Source: Rotaria socialis (lineage: Eukaryota; Rotifera; Eurotatoria; Philodinida; Philodinidae). From it: 64,000 bases of DNA. Location: positions 496,001 through 560,000 of the forward strand of contig CAJNYU010001127.1 in NCBI GenBank assembly GCA_905331475.1. The letters are read 5' to 3'. The stretch's first letter is position 1, and each line of letters opens with the position of its first letter. Positions 36,325 through 48,337 of this stretch are shown here, piece after piece. The position numbers were made by a program, and so were the translations under genes. The notes below the pieces were generated by a model. The model was not told where the DNA came from and made no database searches. It was given only the letters and a program-made list of their open reading frames with translations.

Positions 36325-37309
36325 TTATTCATTTAACCAAGGAAATGCTTCAACAATATCTTTACGACGTTCACCATAATCATAATATAGCTCTTCGTCT
36401 ATTTCAATGTCACGTAATGCAACTAAAATCAGACGTGGTTGATCTTTTACAACGAATACTTTGGGTTGACAGTTGCTATTTTTTCGACTATGATTTATCA
36501 AACGACCTAAACAAATAAATTAAATAATACTTCCAGATACGTTTTTAAAAATTGTTCTATCGATAGTATTCTAATCGGATTCATACTGACCGAGTCGATT
36601 TGTTTCTTCAGTAGCATCCACACAAAAGACTTTTTCTCCCCATCTGAAATAATACATATAACAGCCGATATTATGATTACGCCCATATAAACTTTCCCGT
36701 TGTCGAGCTTCATGTTGTGTTAATAATTCTCCAGCATATTCAACAATATAATCATTACGAAAAAATTTTCTTGTCGTATAAACACCACGTCCTCTAATAG
36801 TTTTAGTATCGCGAGCTTCCAAGCCATCTTCACATTGTCTTTCAATATAGGAATCAAACGATGTTGCTGATTTATATTTTGTTATAGCTATTTGTTTGCT
36901 TATTTGACGTTGACTTCGACGTAACGTCGAAATAGATTCATTATTATCATCATGTACAGTTCGCTTTGCTAATGGTAATGAATTCTTTGTACTAATTACA
37001 AAAACAAAAACTCCAATTAAAGATTTAAAAGAAAAAAAAAGAAGAGCAAAATCCCATTACGTTTTAATTGTAGATTCTGAACATGATGGTAAAACTTCAT
37101 CTTCGGGTATACATATTTCAGGCGCAAATAAAAATTGGCCTTTCAATAGACCTCCTTTTCTCAGTCGATCTGATTTGATATTGGCTGACGATTGAAAACG
37201 TTTTGGCGGACGGACCGGAATCATCTATGATATTTATTCAAAGTATTTCACTAAAGCATTTATGTTTTCATCATGAATTATTTACATAAGAAATATCCCT
37301 GCGTGCCAT
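36325..37309 (-). CDS. KMT5A: SET-domain histone H4-Lys20 methyltransferase (KMT5A/SET8)
   Basis: Four exons: 37309-37286, 37224-37061, 36991-36591 and 36506-36325 (donor CTCG|GTCAGT), for 256 residues. The C-terminal SET domain reads TIRGRGVYTTRKF, then DYIVEYAGELL, GCYMYYFRWGEKVFCVDA, ETNRLGRLINHS, LILVALRDIEIDEELYYDYG and EAFPWLNE. RLINHS and ELYYDYG are the SAM- and substrate-binding motifs, and the GCYMYYF segment is specific to the KMT5A group. This enzyme places single methyl groups on H4K20 during the cell cycle. The N-terminus is short and basic (PVRPPKRFQSS; RRSQRQISKQIA). The first exon has only eight codons and is the least certain; a start at ATG 37224 is the alternative. Confidence 0.92.
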
Positions 37310-40300
37310 TAAAGCATCATGGCCTAAAAAAAGAATTCTTTAGGTAGGTAACTATCAACAATAAATGAATGAATGAATGCATGCTCTTTTTTTCCTTCAT
37401 AATTGGTTCGTTTCGGGCCATTGTAAAACTATTGATTAGAGGTCGCTTAGTAACTGTTATCTGAACGATCTTTACTCGAAAATGACATATAAATTCAATC
37501 TTTGAAAAGATTATTGAATCGAAGACGAGAATTCAAATAGTATCAATTATCTTCTTATATGTTTTGAATATTTTATAAGAAAAGGCTCTTTATATCTTAC
37601 ACTTGAAGTTGAAAAAATAAGTTTTAAAAATATAGTAAGAGAAAACCTCTCATTTAATTTAAGAAATTAATGAAACCTAAATGTTTGGCTCGATTGAGAC
37701 AAATAATGAGAACTTGATATAGCACGAGGCATCTCATAAGTTTGCTTCTTCAAATTATATTTTCATCAAAAGCTTTATTCTTTATATATATCGAAGCGAA
37801 GGTTTTTTTTTCCATATAGTTAAATCTATTTTTCTAGTTTATCATAAACAATTGAAAGTACTATTTGACATCTTTTAAACCCAACATTCACTTGAATAAT
37901 TTATCTGATGAAATTTTCTCTACATATTTATATCGTGTTGTCTCTAGCAGCTTGTCGACGTGGAAACTAATCAACTAGATAAAAATATTCATAAATTAAA
38001 AACAAATCAATTATTGAATACAAACGTATAATTATTTTGTCTCCAGCTCATTTTTCACCATTGCTATTGAATGAAAAATATTTTTTGTTTCTGATTCAAT
38101 GTCATCAAAACTCGCAGACATTCATTTGATTTCTGTAAAATAACCGCTTCGTTTAAAATGAAACCATTCTGCAACCATATAACGAAAATATGTATTATCA
38201 TCTATATATTTATGCAATGGAAGTTGATTTTTCTGTTGTTATTTCTTGTAAAAAAAATCTACTATTTCATGAATAAAATAATACATGTTTTTAGTAAGCC
38301 TATTCAGTTTTCGGTTAAAACAAACTTGTCCATAGCCTATTTTTTCTTCTCGCTTGATAGTAGTTTTCTTTTCTAAACTATTCACTGTTAATGCTTATTA
38401 GAAAGGTCAATTGTGTAAATCTTCCATTGTCATTTATAATTGGATTTAAAACGCACGACTTTTTGTCTAGTTTTCTGTTTTATGAAGTAGAATGTATCTT
38501 AGAGTAGATAGAACGAAAGAAAAAAATTGATGTTATTGTAAAACCTATACTTCACATCATCGATTACTCATAATCATCTGATGTTTATTGTTCTTTTGCA
38601 TAGTAATTTATTTGTTTTAGCTAGCTTGTTATCATCACTATACTCTAATTGAATATTTCATTGACATCTTCATTTCATTTCAATATATAATCGATCGTTT
38701 GTTTAGCCATATTTATTTGGTTGCTTTTGCAAGCTCCACCTTTCTCTCATATAAATCTAATTTTCAATTAACAACGCAGCATGTCAATAGGATATTTCTC
38801 GATCATGACTTTCTTGCACCTATAATCCATACGGTTCTTTCACATTCAAACAGCAACGTATATTATAATTAACAAGGGAGATAAATAATGATGAATTTTT
38901 TGCCTTTCAATTTGTTCATTCCTCTTAAGCATTTAATTTTCACACATTACACTAATAAGTTTGAAACATGCAAGCCATTTCAGCATGTAGATGCACGCTC
39001 CTCCTAAACCGGAAATTCTTTAGCAAAAAAAAATTAACTTTTATTTTTATTTTTGTTTTCAAAGGTTATAGATAGATTTTAATCAATGTGTCATTGAGAA
39101 TTAACTACTTTTTTCTATTCATATGTCCTCATCGTTAAACGTATAAATGTACTATATAATGACAAGTCTATCTAGGATAAAGTGAATATGTGTATCATAT
39201 AGTCGTTGAGATTGATGTTTGAAAAAAACAGACGATGAGTAAGTTAGCAGCAATTATCATCCATTAGAGAGTCGAGAGATTTCAATCGGACAGTAAAAGA
39301 AAAGAGTGATTTAACATCCATTTTACCGCCATCATATTGTTGCTGTGATTGAAAGTATGCCTTGAGGCAAGTTGAACGAATGGACAAGTAGGAGTAAAGA
39401 AGAAAAAGAGAGAAGAAAAACGGAGAAGTGACTTGTCACTTGATCACTAGAGAGAAAATGGACAGTGGCATTATGTCCGCCCATTTGTCATTGCTTTTCT
39501 ACCTGTATATCGTCTAAGTTAATTTTTTGTTCGTGACTGATGTCTATTGGTGATGGATTAAAAAAAGCAAAAAGTCGAAATTCAAAATTCTCTTCCTCTT
39601 AAACATATTATCAGCACGTTTCATGATTGCCAATGTCACAAAGATTATTGATAGTTGATCATGTCGAAATATGATCTCTGTGCAATGTTATTTATTAGTT
39701 AAACGAAGAACATGTCGTTCCATCTACATGAGTCCATTAAAAACAGCAGGATTCATTTTGTTCTTGCTAAGAAAATAATTGAGACATTATCTCGACCTTG
39801 TCTTTGATGAGCACATTGAGATACATAGACTATCAATAAAATGATTTAATGGGCTATTTATCTTGTTTTTTTAACCGATGAAAATGAAAATCATCATCGT
39901 CGCTCATATCAAAAAACAACAACAAAAAAAACTATCGAAGGGTCAAAGTGATGATGTCATCCAATATATCTTTACATCTTCTGATTGATTAAATCAATCT
40001 CTCGCAGTTGTATATATTAACATATATGCTTCTCCGTCTACTTCTACTTTTGTTTACACACACATACGGAGTGAAAAAGAGACGCGTTCATTCATACAAT
40101 AGAACGTGTTAATGAAGTTTGATGATGATGATGATGATCGGAGTACCCCGAAGCTTTTCTTGCTTCAAAACTATTACTACAACTACTACTACTTCTTGAA
40201 CGTTCGTCGAGTTCAATGTTATACGCCGTTTACCCTCAAGGCAATGAGATGAAAGCTCTTTTTTTCTGTTGCTCTATCGTTTTAGTTAGATGTAAAGGCG

Positions 40301-40744
40301 GAGCCGCCTCTAAAATATCATACTCATTTGTTTTTTGGACTACATATATTGAATAGAGTAAATCAAAATATAAACAGTGACATGATTGTTTTTCACCCAT
40401 AAAATTATTTTTCAAATCAAAAGCTTGATAAAATAGAAAAATGCTGTCAACAAACTATTTACTTTTTTCATCATCAACAGCAACGTGTTATTGTTATTAT
40501 CGAAATATGAATGTTCAACATTCCATTTCATATATTTGTGTGTCTTTAAAATGAATCATTTATATCTATATGCAGTCTGTCTGTTACTGTTTTTTCACGC
40601 AAGTGTATACATACAAGAGAAAAGGTGCAAAACTAACATTGACCATATGTCATGCTATCAACAGTATTGTCACTGAATGCAGAGCAAGAGAAGACTAGTT
40701 TGTTTATCTGTATTAGAAGAAGATGGTAGCTTAGTGTTTCTCTG

Positions 40745-40776
<32 letters not shown>

Positions 40777-42225
40777 CGTAGGCATAACTAATCGTACATC
40801 AAAACCCATTTGAAGGATAAATATAGTTACTATTGTTGTTGTTTTTGTTTTTGTTGTCGTCGTTGTAGCTCTTTATTCTTTTTTTAACTGATTACAATGA
40901 CCTCCATCTTCTTTTTTTGTATCTCGATTGAGTTTAATAACAATTCCAAAATTACATAAACAATTATCTCAATAAGATTAAATAGCTATGGGCAAATGTT
41001 TAGATAGAAAATTGAAATGAGAATTATGTAATTTATATTTACAGTTTTAAAAGAGAAAGAAAACATAAAAATTTATTTTTTAAAATCTTAGACATCTTGA
41101 CGTTGAAGAATATTGTTATTTATTTTTTGAATAGTCTCTTGATTGGATCAAAATATATATTTTCCCATCAGTCTGTTGATATATTTAAAGAATGGATTAT
41201 TAATACAAAACATTATGATTATAATAGAGTGATCGCTAAATCTCTGGTATAAATAATGACTTAGCTATTTAACATGGTTGCGATAAGTGCCATATTGTTC
41301 ATCAGAAAATGACGTAAAAGTATTGCCTGGAAAAAGTTGTGTCGATCAATGGATTATTATAGGCTTGACCTTTTTTTAAACATTAAACTATTATTCGTAC
41401 ATAACTGAAGCATAGACTTAATATTACGTTTATCTGTATTTCGAATTCGTCATTCTTCTATTCGTAAGGCTTTCAAAACAAATTATAATGATCATTAAAC
41501 TTTAGTAAAGACATACACACTAGTATATTTAACTCAAGGTCGGATTTAGCATAAAAACACTGATGCAAACGAAACGCATGTATCTCTTCTTATTATTGTT
41601 TTTTTTTTGGTCAATGAATATAAATTTCTAATAACTTCAGAAGACTTTTGGTAGGGTAAACATTTCACCGTTTGTGACATCAAAAAACAATTAGCAATTG
41701 AAACAGAACCCATATACATATATATTTATCATTGGTGGGATAATGTTTGTTCAAGTAATATTCGAATGAATCCTTGGTAGTTAATGTGTAGTGATGAGAG
41801 CAAAGAAAAAATCTTCGTCCCCATTCATGTTCGTCGTTTGCTGAGCCAAAAAAAGAAGAGAGACAGGAAGAAAGAAAAAAGATTGTTTGTCTGTATGCTC
41901 TCAAGCGATCGACCAATAGAAAAATGTTGCGCTCAGCCAACAGGAAACGGGAACAGAATAATAATCATAATGATAATAACCTCACTCCTCCCATTTAGAA
42001 TTGTCTGAAAGTAGCAGAAAAAAAAAACACTTCTTTTTCATTCTTCGTTTTCATATTTTGCTCAACAAAATAAGAAAGAAAGAAAAAAAGATTGACATTT
42101 AATAATATATATATATATATATAGAATTTTCCTTCTTTCTTTTTTTTCCGAATGTGATTCCTTTGCATGAAATCAGCGAAAAGAAACATTTTATACTATA
42201 TATTTTCCTGCAGATAATTAAAATT
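37310..42225. other. Long non-coding region upstream of the first Islet gene
   Basis: Almost 5 kb without a supportable protein. It holds simple repeats (TC)n(TA)n at 40741-40776, (GAT)n near 40121 and (TA)n at 42102-42122. A TTTTCCTGCAG acceptor at 42203-42213 lies just before the Islet start codon, so part of this region is probably a 5' untranslated exon and intron. Regulatory DNA of a developmental gene is a reasonable inference. Confidence 0.5.
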
Positions 42226-42978
42226 ATGAAAAATAGTTTGAAATTGTCTCATTATAATACAGGATATCAACCTGACTATCAAGACACTATATGCAATGAT
42301 TATCCAGGTAAAGCAAAAAGCAATGAAATGACGAAGAAAACATAAACTAATGGATTTTTTCTTTTTCTTTTGAATAGAAACCAAATGTTCATCGATTTGT
42401 ACAGGTTGTAATTGCCCGATCTATGATCGATACCTATTGAAAGTTGCTCCCGATCTTGAATGGCATGTTCAATGTTTAAAATGTTCCGAATGTGGCCAAT
42501 ATTTAGATGAAACAGCAACATGTTTTGTTCTTGATGGAAAACCTTTTTGTAAATCTGATTATATAAGGTACGTATCAATATAGATATGTTTCTTTTTTTC
42601 TCTTCTGCGTGTACGCCGACAAAAGAGTTTTACTTGGAAAAATTATCACAAATGATAATCATCTCAGCAGTAAAAAAATTAACACACTTCAAATAGCATA
42701 TGTGTCGTCTCGGCAAACAACTTTGTTCGATAAGAGACAGAGAGAGAAAAAGAAAGATGACTTTTTTAAGCTAAATGCATACAAATGAGAGTCGTTGATG
42801 AATGAATTATTTACAAAAGCTTTTCATGCAGATTTGACCGGTCTCTCTTCACTTTCACTTGAACAGCTTGCAGATAAGAATAAAGACAATACATATAGAA
42901 GAGATTTCACTTAGTAGAATTAATTCTTTTACTTTATCATGCAATCATGATTTCTTAGTTTTTTTCTTCCCCCTTCCT

Positions 42979-43010
<32 letters not shown>

Positions 43011-44526
43011 TATTTCACTTAGATTGTTTGCATCAAAATGTGCTAAATGTCAAGAATCTTTTTCTAAAAATGAATTCTATATCCGAACAGCATTCTATCG
43101 TCGTTATCATCCAGATTGTTTTCGTTGTAATCACTGTGATCGTTTACTTGTATCTGGTGACGAATATTATCTACGTGAACAAAATCAAATTTTATGTCAA
43201 CAGGATTTTCAACAATTAAATTCATCTAATGATTCAATAGGAACACCAACTGCAGGTATATTACCAAAAGAAAGAAAGAAAGAAAGAAAAGAAAAGCGTA
43301 TGGCGTGCATATATACTTACATCCGTTCGGATGTGACTATGGCGTGAAGGAAGGAATTGACGGCGTGCGTTCAATGCCGGAAGTCAGATCAGTCTGGGGT
43401 GCTCTCTTTTCACGCTATATATACTATAGTAAAACGAACGAGGGAATGACTACTAATCAGTCAACACCGTTTCTTTTCTACTATTTCTCAACCGGATACA
43501 GTCAATAAATGCACGTGTCGATTGAGAGACACTACAAAGCAAGAAAAAAAATTTATTATCCTATATTGAGATGTGTGTGACTTTTGGAGCTAAATCGTTT
43601 GAATTTTTATTTTTACTGTTTCTCTGTCTTGATGACATTGTGATAGTATTGATAAATGATTGTCTGGCCGATTTTAATCTGATCTAAATATACGCGTGTG
43701 TCCATTGAGAATTCAAGTCATGATCAATCGTACATTTCGACATCGAATGACATTTATTATCGTGAGACTTTTTTCTCATCATTTTAAATTCATATGTTTA
43801 GCAACAAATAATCATAATGTATCTGTGTATCCACCTCCAGCATCATCTTCATCGCCATCCACAACATCGAGTCTATCAAATCAACCTATAGGATCAATAA
43901 TAAGTGCAACATCGAATTTAAAATCAGCGAATAGTTTACGAAAAGATAAAACAACACGAATGCGAACTGTTTTAAATGAAAAACAACTATTAACATTACG
44001 AACATGTTATGGAGCAAATCCTCGTCCAGATGCATCTATGAAAGAACGGCTTGTTGAAATGACAGAATTGTCACCACGTGTTATACGTGTTTGGTTTCAA
44101 AATAAGCGTATGATAAATTCTAGAAAGAAAAAGTTTTTCCGTAGAGTAATTTTCTATTATTTAGGTTGTAAAGATAAAAAGAGAACTATCCTAGCTAAAC
44201 AAACTCAAGAACAACAAAAAGTTCTAACAAGCATGAATCATGGTATATCATTAGTTGCATCATCACCTGTATCTAACGATATGAATATTGGTTTACCTCC
44301 GGCATCGATTATTCAAGTAAAATATCATTCGAGTGGATCATGGAAATCGTTTGACTCGTATTCAAACGGACATCATTTACAAATGCAACAACAGAACTTT
44401 CATGATATAACTGATTTTGCATCTGAAGATGATAGTACTTGTTTTGGTGCATCACAATATAGTGAAGAACGTAGTGAGATTAGTTGCGATGGTAGTGGAA
44501 CTAGTCAGCAACTAACACTCTTGTAA
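42226..44526 (+). CDS. ISL1: LIM-homeodomain transcription factor Islet, copy A
   Basis: Exons 42226-42307, 42378-42567, 43023-43255, 43802-44107 and 44165-44526 give 390 residues. LIM1 ([47 protein letters not shown]) and LIM2 ([38 protein letters not shown]) match Islet proteins closely. So does the homeodomain ([20 protein letters not shown], then [20 protein letters not shown]). The Cys just after the homeodomain recognition helix is an Islet hallmark. Islet factors specify neuronal and endocrine cells. A 57-nt intron interrupts the homeodomain, in frame and without a stop. The tail is Ser/Gln-rich and acidic. The intron before exon 3 ends in a (CTA)n run, and the next intron begins with (GAAA)n. 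Confidence 0.93.
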
Positions 44527-45916
44527 ATCTTTCTTTTTTTTTCTTCTTTTCTTTTTTTTGCTGCTTATAATAAAATTCAATTAATGAATATGTATCTTCG
44601 CTCGTTAATCTAATTAGTTCATTTTCTAGTAAAGATCAAAGTTAATTTAGGAAAACGACCATCATTTTCTGCTTTTTATTATTCTGCATATTCAATAGAC
44701 AATGTATGATTCAATTTATTGTTTTGTACATCGATGTAGTCGCATCAATATTTTAATAATGCCAGATGTTGATTGAAAAAAGAAAAAGAATTTTTGCTTT
44801 TGGATTTCTATCTAATGTGTAAATAGCAACACCTTGCCTATATATGCACATCTTCATTGTCACCAAACACAAAACGTTATCTCATCTGTCCACATATACA
44901 CTTCGATTCCTCGCACCTTAATTCAATCCATTAGCACATTAGATCAAGTTTTCTTATTCCTTAAACTTACATCATACTTCAAAGAGTTTTAGTTTAGTTC
45001 TGTTTAAAAGAATAACAATATGGAAACATTTAATTTGCTGATGAAAGAAAAAGTCGTTCGATAAACATTTTCAAGCTTGAGGAATAATCATTGATGCTAT
45101 TATTTCCAGTATCAACGCATGATTGATTTGATCATTAAGTTTTGCTTTTTTGTTTTGTTTTTTGGTAATGTACTAAATTCATCGTACTAATTCGATTAGG
45201 CTGTTTACACCTTTTTCTTCTTGTGACTTACTACAACGAACAAGGACACCTACTGTGTAAATGTATAGAGCTAAGAATAGACTTATCCCTATGTTGGCAG
45301 ATGTCCGTTCGCGCATTTCTATGTTTACATTCACAGTTCTACCAACTGATGACTGCTGAGTGTAGAAACGCATATTCATATGTGTATTTATGCTTACTTA
45401 AGAGTATGTGTTTATCTCTTCAGCACCGTCAATTGTATCTTAGTTATTCAAGAATATACGAACATTCTCTATTTATTTTTCGTTGTCGACACATACTGAC
45501 AAAAAAATATTTAGTCAAGTTCTTTCGTTTGTCTATATGTCTATCTTTCGTTTCATAGATTAATTTAGCTTTAGGCAAAAACTTTCAAAAAATTAGTATA
45601 ATAGATAAAGTAGAGATGCTCATCTTTTCTTTTCTATTCTTTTTTTTGAAAAAAATCCATTACAGCACTTAAGAAAAAAGCAAGTCCATTTTCGACTGTA
45701 ACTGCTAGTTGAATGAACAAGGTTTCTTCGTGTATGGGCACAATACACATACGAAAGAAGTCCTATCGACGACACATGCATATACACAAAACGACAACAA
45801 CAACAAAAACAGTCTCGGCTGCATTGTTGCAGGCAACAAAAACGTTTAGTCTTTTTTTTTTACTCTTTGTTAGACGACCTTCTTTTGTATTCAAGTGGTA
45901 AAGTGTATATATATAT

Positions 45917-45954
<38 letters not shown>

Positions 45955-46565
45955 AAGGAATAAATGAATGATGAAATTGTGTAAGAAACGACACGAACGA
46001 CGAATCTGTTTGATCAAAGTCTTATCATATATGATCATCATGACAACTCCCCCGTTGTCCCAACAGTCATTATGTCTATCCCGCCTACTTTGATCGGTGT
46101 AATTGTGAAAACAATATTGCTCTCTTCATTATTGGTGGTTTAGCAAGATGATACATATCGATATCTAGCTAGGAAATGATTGGTTGAAAGGAAAGAGATT
46201 TCTTTCTTGTGTAAACAAGTACTACATACACGTGTCACATACTCTTGGAGAGGGGAAGAGAAAGAGAGACAGAGCGAACAAGAGAACGATACTTTTCTCT
46301 TGTAGTTGTGCAAAAAAGTACGAAGACTTCTTGTTGAGTGGGAGGAGAGACGAGAAGAGAAGAGAAACGATGCGATTTTTTTTCTCTACTGCTGTCGGCG
46401 AATAAAATCGATTGCATACAAAACGTTGCTACGAAAAATCTTTTTTTTTCAGGAAAAGAGAAAAAGAAGAAAAAAACGAGCGAACGCGAACACATACATT
46501 TACAAATACACACATACAGACAAACACTAAATCAATCAAAATACTTGGAACTTGTATCAATTAAT
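44527..46565. other. Intergenic region between the Islet genes
   Basis: No gene is seen. It contains T/C-rich stretches, a long (AG)n run at 45919-45951 and A/G-rich DNA at 46245-46480. Confidence 0.5.
45919..45951. repeat. (AG)n microsatellite
   Basis: About 16 uninterrupted AG units follow a TA run. Confidence 0.9.
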
Positions 46566-48337
46566 ATGAGTATTCCAACAAATACAAGTAAGTTTTCAAT
46601 GGCTTGTTCAAGGAAGGAAGATATTAAAACTCTTAATTTCCGTTTGAGAACTATTGAATAATTTTCTTTTCTTCTATCTTCTAGAGCCAATATTACCTGA
46701 ATGTTTTGGCTGTAAATTATCAATAAATGATCCATCATTTCTCAGTGTTACACCTGGCATTCATTGGCATGATGAATGTCTACGTTGTCGAATTTGTAAA
46801 CAGAAACTTGATGAACGTACAACTTGTTTTATGGATCGATATGGTTTTCCATATTGTAAGCATGATTATTCAAGGTAAATAATTAACATATATTCTCTTC
46901 TTTTAATTGAAAAAACATATTTTTGTTGCTATTGTCTCATGTAGAAGATTTTATTATCAATGTTTTGCTTGTCAAAAGCATTTATTACGTAATGATTTAA
47001 TTCAACGAGCAAAATCTAATGTTTATCATGTTGATTGTTTCCGATGCGAAGCATGTCGAAAATGTTTACAAGCTGGAGATGGTCAGTGGACAAAACAACA
47101 AAAGAAATTAATTTTATGTATAGTTTCTTCATTTTTTTTGTTTTAATAGAATTTACACTAAGTGGTGATAATCGTATTTTATGTCGAAATGATTTTGATT
47201 CTTTAACGAATAATAATTCGAATGAAACATTAAAAGCACTCGACTGTCCAAAATTAACAATTAATGAACTAGCAAAAGTAAATCAAAATAATGAAACTCC
47301 TCTACGAACACACGCTTCAACGCCTAAAAAGAAATCATCAAGAATAAGTACACACAATAAAATACATGCATCTATTGACGATATGGATTCAAACGATGAA
47401 CGACATAAATCAACCGATGATTCATCGTCATTGTCTCCGAATGGTTCATCATCACAACAATTAAATTTAGGTACTAATAGTAATAATCATAATAATAATA
47501 ATAGTGCCGAAAGACGGCCACGTCGAGATAAACAACAACGTGTTCGAACTGTACTAACTGAAAAACAATTACATTTACTCAAATCATGTTATGCTTATAA
47601 TGCACGTCCGGATGCTCTTCTAAAAGAACAACTAGCAGAAATGACAGAATTAAGTCCAAGAGTGATTCGAGTTTGGTTTCAAAATAAACGTAAGTCTTTT
47701 TGTTGTTTCTTAAAATTTTATCTTAAATATTTATAATAGGATGTAAAGATAAGAAAAAAACTGCTGCTCAACAATCAAGATTTCCTGGCGATCCAAAAGT
47801 ATTATTTTAATTCAATAGTTATCATGTTAAACTAATTGATATTTTATAATTTAGCGTCATCGTCTTGATATTCCACCAATGCCACCGCTTGGTCCCAACG
47901 GTGAATCATTTCTTCTCGGACATCCTATGAATGTTCTATCACCATGTAATAGTCAAGGCGGTGGTCAATCAACAGTAAATGGTACTAATAATATGTACGA
48001 AGGCGGACCGCTACAACCACTACAGCCAATCGGCTCAGTAAATACGAATGGACCTTTTCTAAATACACGCGATGGAATGATGTATTCATTATCGTCATCT
48101 CCACCATCGAATAGTGATGATTCATATGTAATGGGTCCACATGGACCTCTACAAGCAATGTCATGCCCTAGTGAATGGATTGAACACCATCCTCCACAAG
48201 GTAATGACTATCACGCAACAATGCCAATGTTTCATCCGGTTAATATCAATGAAGAAGAACTCGACGATCAAGATATGATGATGCCTGTAGAAGACGATAG
48301 TCTAGACCAAACAAATTCGGATTTTAGCGATGGTTGA
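46566..48337 (+). CDS. ISL2: LIM-homeodomain transcription factor Islet, copy B
   Basis: Exons 46566-46587, 46685-46874, 46945-47081, 47150-47689, 47740-47798 and 47855-48337 encode 476 residues. LIM1 ([39 protein letters not shown]), LIM2 ([35 protein letters not shown]) and the homeodomain ([20 protein letters not shown], then [20 protein letters not shown]) make it an Islet paralogue of copy A. Exon 2 is 190 nt in both genes and the homeodomain intron sits at the same codon. Here LIM2 is split by an extra intron, and a long Asn/Ser-rich hinge separates LIM2 from the homeodomain. The C-terminus is Pro/Gly/Met-rich and acidic. The ISL2 symbol is for distinction only; orthology to vertebrate ISL2 is not implied. 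Confidence 0.9.

Noticed and set aside
43696..44526. Reading Islet A from an upstream in-intron start through the homeodomain without splicing
   Set aside because: LIM exons upstream join in phase to the acceptor at 43801, and the homeodomain is only normal if 44108-44164 is removed; kept only as a possible retained-intron form.
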